DNA from: Alphaproteobacteria bacterium
Lineage (GTDB): Bacteria > Pseudomonadota > Alphaproteobacteria > MPNO01 > UBA2964
Direction: 5' to 3'
Assembly: GCA_009377375.1 (NCBI GenBank)
Contig: WHUE01000014.1
Coordinates: 1 to 58,954, forward strand
DNA: 58,954 bases
The translations under genes and the position numbers were made by a program. Every line of letters begins with the position of its first letter. The first letter of the stretch is position 1. The notes beneath the pieces were generated by a model. That model saw only the letters and a program-made list of their open reading frames with translations, ran no database searches and was not told the origin of the DNA. Positions 16,802 through 26,029 of the stretch are shown here, piece after piece.

Positions 16802-18190
16802 ATGGTACGGATTTTCAGGCACTACGTTCCGGGGTCGCTGCTCTTCCTGGGAATGGTGGAGCACCTGTTCCTGATCCTCACTATCTATTGCGCGCTGTTC
16901 TTCCGCTGGGCCGATATCACCGACCTGACGGCGTCGCTGGCACAGCATCTGCCGCGCGTCATCACCTTCGCCACCGTCTTTACCGTGACCATGTTCGCGC
17001 TCGGGCTGTACAACAAGGAGTACATCCGCGATCTGAGCACGATCCTGACGCGGTTGCTGTTCAGCTTCTTCTTCGCCTTCATCGTCCTCGCGCTGCTGTT
17101 CTACATCTATCCCGACCTGGCGATCTGGCGCAGCGCGATCGCAATCGCGATCGTCGTCGCCCTGCTGGGCATCATGATCATCCGCTGGATATTTCTGCAT
17201 GCCGCGGATGTGGACACGTTCAAGCGGCGGATCCTCGTGCTGGGCGTGGGGTCGAAAGCGGCGAAGATCGAGGCGCTGGAGCGCGACGACCAGACGAGGA
17301 GCTTCATCTGCGTCGGCTTCGTGCCGCTGAGCGACCGCGAGGCGCAGATCGACGGGTCCCATAACATCTGGGGCAACATGTCCCTGCCCGAGCTGGTGGC
17401 CGAGCAGAACGTGGAGGAGATCGTCGTCGCCATCGACGAGCGGCGCGGCGGCATGCCGACGAAGGCCCTGCTCGAGTGCAAGCTGCAGGGCGTGACGGTC
17501 ACCGACTACTCCCTGTTCTGGGAACGCGAAACCGGCAAGATGGATCTGGACGCGCTGCATCCCTCCTGGCTGATCTTTTCGGACGGATTCGTCGGCGGCT
17601 GGGTTCAGGCGACTTTCAAGCGCGTGTTCGACGTCATCGCCAGCCTGCTGCTGCTGGCGGCGGCGGCGCCGATCATCGCGTTGACCGCCCTTGTCGTGAA
17701 GCTGGGAAGCAACGGGCCCGTTCTCTACCGGCAGGAGCGGGTGGGGCTGAACGGCCAGCCGTTCATGCTGCTCAAGTTCCGCAGCATGCGGACCGACGCG
17801 GAGAAGGACGGCGTGCCGCGCTGGGCGGCCGTGAACGACAGCCGCGTCACCGGTGTCGGCGCCTTTCTGCGCAAGACCCGGATCGACGAAATCCCCCAGA
17901 TCTTCAACGTGCTCAGGGGCGAGATGAGCTTCATCGGCCCGCGGCCGGAGCGACCGTTTTTCGTCGACGAGCTGCGCCAGGCGATCCCCTATTATTTCGA
18001 ACGCCACCGGGTCAAGCCCGGCATCAGCGGCTGGGCGCAGCTCAACTATCCCTATGGCGCGTCGGTCGAGGACGCGAAGGAAAAGTTCCAGTACGACCTC
18101 TACTACATCAAGAACTACAGCCTCTTCCTCGACCTTATCGTGCTGATTCAGACGGCCCGCGTCGTGCTGTGGCCGAGCGGCGTCCGTTGA
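16802..18190 (+). CDS. XrtA system priming sugar transferase (polyprenyl-phosphate glycosyl-1-phosphate transferase)
   Basis: A 462-residue initiating transferase of the TIGR03013 type, which loads the first sugar phosphate on undecaprenyl phosphate. Four N-terminal membrane helices (about residues 13-35, 45-70, 80-105, 110-135) precede a Rossmann-like domain (ILVLGVGSKAAKIEALERDD). A fifth helix at about 275-300 is followed by the catalytic bacterial sugar transferase domain: KFRSMRTDAEKDG, RKTRIDEIPQIFNVLRGEMS and FIGPRPERP. AAGAGAA upstream of the ATG is a good ribosome site. First gene of the second XrtA operon; prsK follows after 25 bp. Confidence 0.93.
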   Translation: MVRIFRHYVPGSLLFLGMVEHLFLILTIYCALFFRWADITDLTASLAQHLPRVITFATVFTVTMFALGLYNKEYIRDLSTILTRLLFSFFFAFIVLALLFYIYPDLAIWRSAIAIAIVVALLGIMIIRWIFLHAADVDTFKRRILVLGVGSKAAKIEALERDDQTRSFICVGFVPLSDREAQIDGSHNIWGNMSLPELVAEQNVEEIVVAIDERRGGMPTKALLECKLQGVTVTDYSLFWERETGKMDLDALHPSWLIFSDGFVGGWVQATFKRVFDVIASLLLLAAAAPIIALTALVVKLGSNGPVLYRQERVGLNGQPFMLLKFRSMRTDAEKDGVPRWAAVNDSRVTGVGAFLRKTRIDEIPQIFNVLRGEMSFIGPRPERPFFVDELRQAIPYYFERHRVKPGISGWAQLNYPYGASVEDAKEKFQYDLYYIKNYSLFLDLIVLIQTARVVLWPSGVR

Positions 18191-18215
18191 AACGGGCGGG
18201 AAGGCTGCACCACTC

Positions 18216-20333
18216 ATGACATTCGACATCGGCGCCATCAGCCACGCAACAGCCATGGCAGCCTTCCTGCTGCTGATGCTGCTCGTCGTCCTCAGCTGGC
18301 GGCAGGGCTATATCGGGGCCTGGCTCACCGCCGCCTGCGGACTGACGGCGCTCTGGGCCGGGGTCGCCGCCTGGAACGACTGGACCGGCGGCCAGCTCGG
18401 CCTCGCGGTCCTGGTGCTCGAGGTGCTGCGGACGGCGGGCTGGATCGCGTTTCTGCTCAGCCTGCTGTTCCTCGACCGGCAGGGGGGGACGATGGCGCCG
18501 GCGTGGCTGGCGACGGTGGGCGCCATCGGCGCGCTGTGCGCGGCCGTGGTCGGGCTGGATATCGCCGCGGCGGCGCATGTCGGCGCCGACATGCTGGCGG
18601 GCGCGCTGAATCTGCCGATCTTCGGCCGGCTGATCCTGGCCGTCGCCGGGCTGCTGCTGGTGGAAAACCTGTTGCGCAACACGCGGCCGGAGCACCGCTG
18701 GGGCATCAAGTTCCTGTGCTTCGGCATCGGCGGGCTGTTCGCCTACGATTTCTTCATGTACGCCGACGCGCTGCTGTTTCACCGGGTGAACGACAATCTG
18801 GGCGCTGCCCGCGGCGTGACCAACGCGCTGATCGTGCCGCTGATCGCCGTCTCCGCCCGGCGCAACCCGACCTGGTCGATCGACGTGTTCGTGTCGCGCC
18901 AGGTGATCTTCCATTCGACCACTCTCGTCGGCGCGGGCGTGTACCTGCTGGCCATGGCGGGGGTCGGCTACTACCTGCGCGAATTCGGCGGCGAATGGGG
19001 GTCAGTGCTGCAGGCCACTTTCCTGTTCGCCGCGCTGATCCTGATGGCGCTGGTGCTGTTCTCCGGCACGTTCCGCGCCCGGCTGAAGGAAATGATCTCG
19101 ACCCATTTCTTCAGCTACAAATACGATTACCGCGACGAATGGCTGCGCTTCATCGGGACGATCTCGTCATCCACGGGCGCCGGGGTTTCGCTGCCGATGC
19201 GCGTCATGGAAGGCATTGCCGGCATCGTGGAAAGTCCCGAAGGCGCCATTTGGTTCTGCGAGGACGAGACGCGGTGCACCCTGATGGCCTCATGGAACGC
19301 GACGGTGCCGGAAGGCGCCATGGAGGTCGATCCGTCGTTCACCGAATTCCTGGAGAGCAGGCAGGCCGTCATAAACCTCGCCCAGCTGGAGGAACGCCCC
19401 GACGCCTATGACGGTCTCATTGTGCCGGACTGGCTGCGCGAGATCCGCCGCGCCTGGCTGATCGTGCCTCTGATCCACCACGACCGCCTGCTGGGATTCC
19501 TCCTGCTCGGCCAGCCGCGCGCCGCGCGCGATGTCGATCACGAGGACTACGTGCTCCTCACCACCGTCGGCCGCCAGGCCGCGAGCTATCTGGCGGAGCG
19601 CGAAACCGCCCGTGCGCTGGTCGAGGCGCGCCAGTTCGACGAATTCAATCGGCGTTTCGCTTTTGTTCTGCATGACATCAAGAACCTGGTCAGTCAACTC
19701 TCGCTGCTCACCCAGAATGCTGAGAAACATAAGAAGAATCCGGCCTTTCAGGAGGATATGCTGGCGACCGTCAAGGAATCTGTAGATAAAATGAACAGGC
19801 TTTTGGTACGATTGCATGAGGGCGGCAGGGAAGCGGCCGCGACCAAGGCGGTCGAGCTTGCGCCGCTTATGCGGGGTGCTGTCGAACGCAACGCCGGTCG
19901 AAACGACAATCTGATGTTCGAGAGCACGGTGGACGGTATCTCTGTAGTCGCCGACGAGGAGAGGCTCTGCGCAGTTCTGGCGCATCTGATCGACAATGCG
20001 CTGGGCGGCATTTCCGAGATGACGGACGGTACGGGGCGGGTCGATGTGCGGCTGAGCGCCCGCGGCGGCGAAGCGGTGATCGAGGTGCAGGACAATGGCG
20101 CCGGCATGGACGAGCACTTCGTGCGCAACGAGCTGTTCCGTCCTTTCAAGAGCACGAAGAGCGGCGGCTACGGCATCGGCGCCTTCGAGAGCCGGGAATT
20201 TGTGCGTGAGCTCGGCGGCCGCATGGACGTGATCAGCGCTCCCGGCAAGGGAACGACGATACGGATCAGCGTGCCGGCGTTGAACGCCTCGCAGGAGAAC
20301 GAGCTTGCGCGGCAGACGCTCGCGAGCCATTAG
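18216..20333 (+). CDS. prsK: PEP-CTERM system sensor histidine kinase PrsK
   Basis: A 705-residue membrane histidine kinase (TIGR02916 type). About nine N-terminal helices occupy residues 1-285. A GAF-like domain spans about 320-470. The phosphoacceptor His486 lies in LHDIKNLVSQLSLL. The HATPase_c domain has the N box LIDNALGGIS, G1 QDNGAGMD and G2 GYGIGAFESREF. With PrsR it forms a two-component pair that switches on sigma54 promoters of PEP-CTERM genes in systems studied so far. The signal is unknown. prsR follows after 6 bp. Confidence 0.93.
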   Translation: MTFDIGAISHATAMAAFLLLMLLVVLSWRQGYIGAWLTAACGLTALWAGVAAWNDWTGGQLGLAVLVLEVLRTAGWIAFLLSLLFLDRQGGTMAPAWLATVGAIGALCAAVVGLDIAAAAHVGADMLAGALNLPIFGRLILAVAGLLLVENLLRNTRPEHRWGIKFLCFGIGGLFAYDFFMYADALLFHRVNDNLGAARGVTNALIVPLIAVSARRNPTWSIDVFVSRQVIFHSTTLVGAGVYLLAMAGVGYYLREFGGEWGSVLQATFLFAALILMALVLFSGTFRARLKEMISTHFFSYKYDYRDEWLRFIGTISSSTGAGVSLPMRVMEGIAGIVESPEGAIWFCEDETRCTLMASWNATVPEGAMEVDPSFTEFLESRQAVINLAQLEERPDAYDGLIVPDWLREIRRAWLIVPLIHHDRLLGFLLLGQPRAARDVDHEDYVLLTTVGRQAASYLAERETARALVEARQFDEFNRRFAFVLHDIKNLVSQLSLLTQNAEKHKKNPAFQEDMLATVKESVDKMNRLLVRLHEGGREAAATKAVELAPLMRGAVERNAGRNDNLMFESTVDGISVVADEERLCAVLAHLIDNALGGISEMTDGTGRVDVRLSARGGEAVIEVQDNGAGMDEHFVRNELFRPFKSTKSGGYGIGAFESREFVRELGGRMDVISAPGKGTTIRISVPALNASQENELARQTLASH

Positions 20334-20339
20334 GGCCGG

Positions 20340-21725
20340 ATGATGGCGACGAAGGCGAACAAGACCAGGAAGGACGAGAAGCGAAAGCTTCTCATCGTCG
20401 ATGACGACACCGGCATCCAGCGTCAGCTGCGCTGGAGCTTCGACGGCTATGACGTCTCGGTCGCCGGCGACCGCGAGGAAGCGATCGCCCGGTTCCGAGC
20501 CGAGGCGCCGCCCGTGGTAACGGTCGATCTCGGCCTGCCGCCCGATCCCGACAGTCCGGACGAGGGTCTTTCGACGGTGGAAGAGATCCTGCGTCTTGCG
20601 CCGGAAACCAAGGTCGTCGTCGTCACCGGCCAGGATGACAACCACATCGCGATGCGCGCCATCGGCATGGGCGCCTACGATTTTTATTCGAAGCCGATCG
20701 ATTCCGACGTGCTGGCGCTGATCGTGGACCGCGCCTACCACCTGTACGAGATCGAGGAGGAGAACCGGCTGCTCGTCCGGTCGCGCAAGAACGTGCCGCT
20801 TGGCGACCTGGTGACCGCCGCGCCGGAGATGCTCAAGGTCTGCCATCTCGTGGAGAAGGTGGCGCCCACAGATGTCACGGTGCTCCTGCTGGGCGAAAGC
20901 GGCACCGGCAAGGAACTGCTGGCCCGTGCCCTGCATGACCTCAGCCCGCGCGCCGGCAAGTCCTTTTCCGCCATCAACTGCGCCGCCATTCCGGAAAACC
21001 TGCTGGAATCGGAGCTGTTCGGCCATGAGAAGGGCGCCTTCACCGGCGCGGTCAAGCAGACCAAGGGCAAGATCGAGCTTGCCGATGGCGGCACCGTCTT
21101 CCTCGACGAGATTGGCGAGACCAGCCCGATGTTCCAGGTGAAGCTGCTGCGCTTCCTCCAGGAGCGCGTGGTGGAGCGCGTCGGCGGGCGCCAGCAGATC
21201 GCGGTGGACGTCCGCATCGTCTGCGCCACCAATCAGGACCTCAAGGAGCTGATGGCGACCGTCCGTTTTCGCGAGGACCTCTATTACCGTCTGAGCGAGC
21301 TGGTGATCAACATCCCGCCGCTGCGCGACCGCACGGGCGACGCGGAGCTTCTGGCGCACAATTTCCTCGCCAGGTTCAACCAGGAGCACAAGCGCAACCT
21401 CCGCGGCTTCAGCGTCGAGGCGCTGGCGACGCTCGAGACCCATCCGTGGCCGGGCAATGTGCGCGAGCTGGAAAACCGTGTGAAGCGCGCGGTGATCATG
21501 GCGGAGGAAAACCGGATCACCCCGGCCGATCTCGATCTGGTCGAGCCCGACGAGTTGCCGGAAGTGTTGAACCTCGCCCGGGCGCGGGAAGAAGCCGAGC
21601 GCCGCGAAATTCCACGGGCGCTGTCACGGGTCGATGGCAATATCACCCGGGCGGCGAAGCTGCTTGGCATCAGCCGCCCCACGCTTTACGACCTTTTGCG
21701 GCACCACAACATCAAGGTCGATTGA
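20340..21725 (+). CDS. prsR: PEP-CTERM system sigma54-dependent response regulator PrsR
   Basis: A 461-residue NtrC-type activator (TIGR02915 type). The receiver domain has LLIVDDD, phosphoacceptor Asp63 in VTVDLGLP and the Lys of YSKPID. The AAA+ domain shows Walker A GESGTGKELLARALH, the sigma54-contacting GAFTGA loop, Walker B GGTVFLDEIGE and a conserved arginine-rich end (PPLRDR). The C-terminal Fis-type helix-turn-helix is AAKLLGISRPTLYDLLRHH. A second ATG three bases downstream is equally possible. It is expected to act at sigma54 promoters; the only clean one in this window is at 15057-15072. Confidence 0.95.
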   Translation: MMATKANKTRKDEKRKLLIVDDDTGIQRQLRWSFDGYDVSVAGDREEAIARFRAEAPPVVTVDLGLPPDPDSPDEGLSTVEEILRLAPETKVVVVTGQDDNHIAMRAIGMGAYDFYSKPIDSDVLALIVDRAYHLYEIEEENRLLVRSRKNVPLGDLVTAAPEMLKVCHLVEKVAPTDVTVLLLGESGTGKELLARALHDLSPRAGKSFSAINCAAIPENLLESELFGHEKGAFTGAVKQTKGKIELADGGTVFLDEIGETSPMFQVKLLRFLQERVVERVGGRQQIAVDVRIVCATNQDLKELMATVRFREDLYYRLSELVINIPPLRDRTGDAELLAHNFLARFNQEHKRNLRGFSVEALATLETHPWPGNVRELENRVKRAVIMAEENRITPADLDLVEPDELPEVLNLARAREEAERREIPRALSRVDGNITRAAKLLGISRPTLYDLLRHHNIKVD

Positions 21726-21814
21726 TCGGCGCGCCGGAGGCGGCATCTGCTGCCCGCGGCCGTCGCGGCGCAAGGGCGGCCGCGGCACACGGAACGGATT
21801 TTGGAGATTAGGCG

Positions 21815-24622
21815 ATGGTCAGACGTATTCTCGGTTCTAGCGCGATGGCCCTGGTCCTTGCGGCCGGCCTGGGCGCGGCGTGCCTGACGGGCGCACAGCC
21901 CGCACTTGCCGCCACCGGCGAAAAGGGCGAGGCGGAGGCCTTCCTGCGCGACGCCAAGAAGTACCTTGAAAAGGGCGACATCAACGCCGCCGTGATTCAG
22001 CTCAAGAATGCGCTGCAGAAAGATCCCAACAATGTGGAGGCGCGCAAGCAACTCGGCGAGATCTACCTGCGCATCGGCAACGGTCCCTCGGCGGAAAAGG
22101 AGCTCAAGCAGGCCAAGCGGCGCGGCGCCAGCGATAAGGAAGTCGGCATCCTGATTGCGCGCGCCTATCTGCAGCAGGGCAAGTACCAGGACGTGCTCAA
22201 GGAGCTGCAGGACGACGTTTCCGAGCCCATGACCCGCGCGGAAATCCTGCTGATTCGCGGGCGCGCCCGTCTGGGTCTCGGCGACTTCGACAAGGCCTCC
22301 GATTCCTTCCGGGAAGCTGAAAAGCTCATGCCGGAGGACGTGCGGCCGAAGATCGGCATCGCCCAGGGGCTGGTGAACCAGGGCAAGCTGAAGGAGGCGG
22401 AGGGCAAGGTCGACGAGGCGCTCAAGGTCAATGAGGACGCGCCGGAGGCGCTGGTCCTGAAGGGCGAGCTGCGGCGGCTCAATCGCGATCTCGACGGCGC
22501 CGTGAAGAATTTCGACGCGGCGCTCAAGGCACAGAAAGGCAATCTGCCTGCGCTGCTCGGACGGGCCGCCTCACTGATCGACCAGAACAAGGACGACCAG
22601 GCACAGGCCGATCTGCAGTCCGTCTTCCGCCGCGTGCCCAAGCACCCGCTGGCCAGCTATCTCGCCGCGCTGATCCAGGCCAAGAAGAAGGACTTCGCCG
22701 GGGCCCAGGAGGCGTTGCAGCAGGCGGGGCCTCTGCTCGACAACCACATGCCCAGCGTGTTCCTGCGCGGGGCGATCAATTACGGGCTGAACCAGCTCGA
22801 ACAGGCCGCAACCAGCCTGGAACGTTACGTTGCCGCCGTGCCGAACAACGCGAAGGCGCGCAAGCTGCTCGGCGCCACGCTGGTCCGCAAGAACCAGCCG
22901 CAGCGGGCGATCGAGGTGCTGACGCCGCTGCTGGAGTCGGCGGAGGGCGATGCACAGGTCCTGGCGCTTCTGGGCAGCGCCAACATGCGCATCGGCAAGT
23001 ACTCCGAAGGAACGGAGCTGTTCGAGAAGGCCGCGCAGGCGGCGCCGAACATGGCGTCGATCCGCACCCAGCTCGCACTCAGCCACTTGGCCACGGGCAA
23101 GTCCGACCAGGCGGTCGGAGACCTCGAGGCGGCGGTGGACATGGATCCCGATGCGCGGCAGGCCTCGGTTCTGCTGACGCTGGTGCGGCTGCGCAAGGGC
23201 GAGTTCGATCAGGCGCTGGACTCGGCGCTCAAGCTGAAGAAATCGATGCCCGACAATCCGCTGCCGGACAACCTGATCGGCGCGGCCTATCTCGGCAAGG
23301 GCGATCTGACGAAGGCGCGGAGCACCTTCGAGCAGGCGCTGAAGAGCAGGCCCGATTTTCATCCCGCGCGGATGAACCTCGCCCAGCTCGACCTGCGCGA
23401 GGAGAAGGTCGACGAGGCGATCGCGCAATACGAGACGATCGTCGAGAAGGATCCCAAGCATGTCGGCGCCATGCTGGCGCTGGCCGATATCGCAGCCCGC
23501 AAGAAGAACGACGAAGGCGTGCTGAACTGGCTGCAGAAGGCCTCCGACGCGAACCCGAAATCCGAGGTGCCGAAGCTGCGGCTCGTCCAGTATTACGGGC
23601 GGAACCGCGATTTCCGCAAGGCGGTGGCGGTGGCGCGCGAACTCAACACCACCGTGCCCAACAATCCGCAGGTGCTGGAGTCCCTGGGACAGGCGGAGGC
23701 GGCGGTGGGCGACAACATCGCCGCGGTCGGGACCTTCCGCCGGCTGGTCGGGCTCGCGCCGAAATCCCCACGCGCTTACAGCCTGCTGGCCGGGGCGCAG
23801 GCCGCCTCCAGCGACGGGAGCTCCGCCCGCGAAAACTACGAGAAGGCGCTGGAGCTGAACGGCGATTACGTTCCCGCCTACATGGCGCTGGTCGAGCTCG
23901 AATCGCGCGAGGGCAACACCGAAAAGGCGCTCAAGCTGGCGGCGACGTTGAAGGAAAAGCAGCCGAAGGGCGCGGTCGGCGACATGCTGGCCGGCGATGT
24001 CCACATGCGCGCCAAGGATTACGGCAAGGCGGTGGACGCCTACGACGCGGCGCTCAAGAAGGAAGATACCGGCGTGCTAGCGATCCGGCGCTACAACGCG
24101 ATGCGCGAGGCCGGCAGGGCGGACGACGCGCTCGCGTCCCTGCAGGGCTGGGTCGATCGCAAGGACGACCGCGCCGTGCGGCACGTGTTGGCCAGCAGCT
24201 ATATCAGCGCCGAAAAGTACGACCCGGCCATCCGCGAGTCCGAGAGGCTGCTGGAGCACGACAAGACCAACCCGGTGCTGCTCAACAACCTCGCCTGGCT
24301 TTACGACCAGAAGGGCGACAAGCGGGCGACGGACTACGCCGAAAGGGCGCTGAAGCAGGCGCCCGAATCTCCGGCGGTGATGGATACGCTGGGCTGGATC
24401 CTGGTGCGCCAGGGCAAGAACGACCGCGCCGCCGAGTTGCTGGACAAGGCGCATCAGGCCGCCCCCAAGCAGGGCGACATCGCCTATCACTACGCGGTCG
24501 TGCTGAAGAATCTCGACCGCAAGCGCGAGGCGGTGCGCGTTCTGCAACGCACCCTGCAGGAGGACGTCAAGTTCTCCGAAGCGGCAAACGCCAGGAAGCT
24601 GCTGCAGGAGCTTGGTGGCTGA
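21815..24622 (+). CDS. prsT: PEP-CTERM system TPR-repeat lipoprotein PrsT
   Basis: A 935-residue envelope protein made almost entirely of tetratricopeptide repeats (TIGR02917 type). The N-terminus has a hydrophobic signal and a possible lipobox LGAAC with Cys near residue 23, although cleavage at the later ALA-A site would also fit. From residue ~45 onward 34-residue repeats recur (patterns such as ALKSRPDFHPARMNLAQLDL, LNNLAWLYDQKGDKRATDYA). Length agrees with the family. GGAG 9 bp before the ATG is a clear ribosome site. PrsT is a constant partner of PrsK/PrsR and probably a scaffold for export or sorting. Confidence 0.92.
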   Translation: MVRRILGSSAMALVLAAGLGAACLTGAQPALAATGEKGEAEAFLRDAKKYLEKGDINAAVIQLKNALQKDPNNVEARKQLGEIYLRIGNGPSAEKELKQAKRRGASDKEVGILIARAYLQQGKYQDVLKELQDDVSEPMTRAEILLIRGRARLGLGDFDKASDSFREAEKLMPEDVRPKIGIAQGLVNQGKLKEAEGKVDEALKVNEDAPEALVLKGELRRLNRDLDGAVKNFDAALKAQKGNLPALLGRAASLIDQNKDDQAQADLQSVFRRVPKHPLASYLAALIQAKKKDFAGAQEALQQAGPLLDNHMPSVFLRGAINYGLNQLEQAATSLERYVAAVPNNAKARKLLGATLVRKNQPQRAIEVLTPLLESAEGDAQVLALLGSANMRIGKYSEGTELFEKAAQAAPNMASIRTQLALSHLATGKSDQAVGDLEAAVDMDPDARQASVLLTLVRLRKGEFDQALDSALKLKKSMPDNPLPDNLIGAAYLGKGDLTKARSTFEQALKSRPDFHPARMNLAQLDLREEKVDEAIAQYETIVEKDPKHVGAMLALADIAARKKNDEGVLNWLQKASDANPKSEVPKLRLVQYYGRNRDFRKAVAVARELNTTVPNNPQVLESLGQAEAAVGDNIAAVGTFRRLVGLAPKSPRAYSLLAGAQAASSDGSSARENYEKALELNGDYVPAYMALVELESREGNTEKALKLAATLKEKQPKGAVGDMLAGDVHMRAKDYGKAVDAYDAALKKEDTGVLAIRRYNAMREAGRADDALASLQGWVDRKDDRAVRHVLASSYISAEKYDPAIRESERLLEHDKTNPVLLNNLAWLYDQKGDKRATDYAERALKQAPESPAVMDTLGWILVRQGKNDRAAELLDKAHQAAPKQGDIAYHYAVVLKNLDRKREAVRVLQRTLQEDVKFSEAANARKLLQELGG

Positions 24623-25838
24623 CGGCGGCGCGGCGGGCCGGCGCGTCGCGCGCGTCGCGGCGCGCGGTTCTCTCCTTCTGGTGCTGGCCGCAATCCCCGC
24701 TGGCGTTTCGCCCGCCGTTGCACAGGGCGGCGCCGGAGTGGCGCCGCGCGTGCTGCTGGTCGGACCGGATCGCGCGCTGAAGACGCCGTCTGGCGCGGCA
24801 GCGGTCGCGCGCGACGGCGACACGATCCGGATCGATGCCGGCGAATATATCGGGGACTTCGCTGTCTGGCGCCGGAACGGGCTGACCATAGAGGCGGCGG
24901 GCGGCGAGGTGCGGCTGGTCGCGCCGGCGGGGCCGGAATTCCAGCGGCCCGGCATCTGGGTCGTCCGCGGCAACGACACCGTGATTGCCGGCATCGCGTT
25001 CTCCGGCGCACGGTCGGCGCAGCATAACGGCGCCGGAATCCGCCTGTTCGGCCGCAACCTCACAGTGCGCCGCTGCTCGTTTCGCGACAACGAGATGGGG
25101 CTGCTGACCTGGCGCGACGCCGAGAGCGAGGTGACGGTCGAGCATTCGGTCTTTATCGGCAACGCCGCCAACTACGAACGCCATGGCCGGCTTGGCCACC
25201 AGCTCTATGTCGGCGCGATCCGGCGGCTCACGCTGCGCTACAGCTATTTCGACAAGCCGTCCGTCGGCCATAACGTCAAGTCGCGGGCGGCGGAGAACCT
25301 CATCCTCTACAACCGCATTGTCGACGGCGCGAACGGCGGCGGCAGCTACCTGATCGACTTGCCAAACGGCGGCGCGGCGGTGGTGATGGGCAACGAGCTG
25401 CGCAAGGGCGCCCATGCCGAAAACGAAGCCGCCATCGCCTTCGCCGCCGAGGGCGAGCGCCGTCCCGGCGCCGGGTTGTTCGTCGTCAACAACACCTTCG
25501 TCAATGCGCGGCTGCTGGGCGTGTTCGTGCGCAACTTCTCGGCGGCGACGCCCGCGCGCATCGTCAACAACCTGATCGCCGGCCCCGCCGTGCTGGCCGA
25601 GGGGCTGTCGAACGCGCAGCGGAACCTGCATGCGGATCCGGCGGCCTTCGTCGACCTGCCGGGCGGCGATCTCCGCCTCGCCCCCGGCGTCGGCGCCGTC
25701 GACACCGGCGTCCGGCTGGAACCGGCAGGCGGGTTCGTTCTCGTGCCGGACGCCGCCTACAGCCATCCGGCCGGGCGCGCGCCCAGGATCGTTCACGGCG
25801 CCATCGATCTCGGCGCGCACGAGTTCGCGCCGCGTTAG
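24615..25838 (+). CDS. Secreted right-handed parallel beta-helix protein
   Basis: A 407-residue protein overlapping the end of prsT by 8 bp. GTG 24615 is chosen over TTG 24612 because AGGAG at 24606-24610 is better spaced. A signal peptide (LLLVLAAIPAGVSPAVAQ) is followed by a pectate-lyase-like solenoid: TPSGAAAVARDGDTIRIDAG, a series of short N/G-rich turns (FSGARSAQHNGAGIRLFGRN, NRIVDGANGGGSYLIDLPNG) and a final DLGAHEF. No catalytic signature is obvious. Co-transcription with prsT suggests a surface or periplasmic role in polymer handling. Its TAG stop lies inside the terminal repeat of the element at 25833. Confidence 0.75.
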   Translation: MADGGAAGRRVARVAARGSLLLVLAAIPAGVSPAVAQGGAGVAPRVLLVGPDRALKTPSGAAAVARDGDTIRIDAGEYIGDFAVWRRNGLTIEAAGGEVRLVAPAGPEFQRPGIWVVRGNDTVIAGIAFSGARSAQHNGAGIRLFGRNLTVRRCSFRDNEMGLLTWRDAESEVTVEHSVFIGNAANYERHGRLGHQLYVGAIRRLTLRYSYFDKPSVGHNVKSRAAENLILYNRIVDGANGGGSYLIDLPNGGAAVVMGNELRKGAHAENEAAIAFAAEGERRPGAGLFVVNNTFVNARLLGVFVRNFSAATPARIVNNLIAGPAVLAEGLSNAQRNLHADPAAFVDLPGGDLRLAPGVGAVDTGVRLEPAGGFVLVPDAAYSHPAGRAPRIVHGAIDLGAHEFAPR

Positions 25839-26029
25839 AGTCTGATCCACCTAAATAGAAGCACCCCCGACGCAAAAGGCCCCGGCCCGGAGGGTTGCGC
25901 GCAGACGGCCGCCCGCGTCGTTGCGACCCTTGGCCGATGCGAAGGCATCGCCCTGCGGGCCGCGCCTCGCGGATCGACTCGTCTGCGCGCAACGCAGGTG
26001 ATTCTATTCAGGTGGATCAGACTCTAACG
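25833..26029. mobile_element. 197-bp MITE-like palindromic element between convergent genes
   Basis: Arms 25833-25860 and 26002-26029 are 28-bp inverted repeats with one mismatch (core GAGTCTGATCCACCT). Inside them is a second perfect inverted repeat, GTTGCGCGCAGACG (25894-25907) with its complement at 25980-25993, and a hairpin CGATGC-GAAG-GCATCG at 25935-25950. There is no coding capacity. TA occurs at both borders (25836-25837 and 26025-26026), as expected for a TA-duplicating transposase such as IS630/Tc1-mariner; if TA is the duplication, the element proper is 25838-26024 (187 bp). Both neighbouring genes end in TAG made of this TA plus the first element base. The strong hairpin could also act as a two-way terminator. 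Confidence 0.75.
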
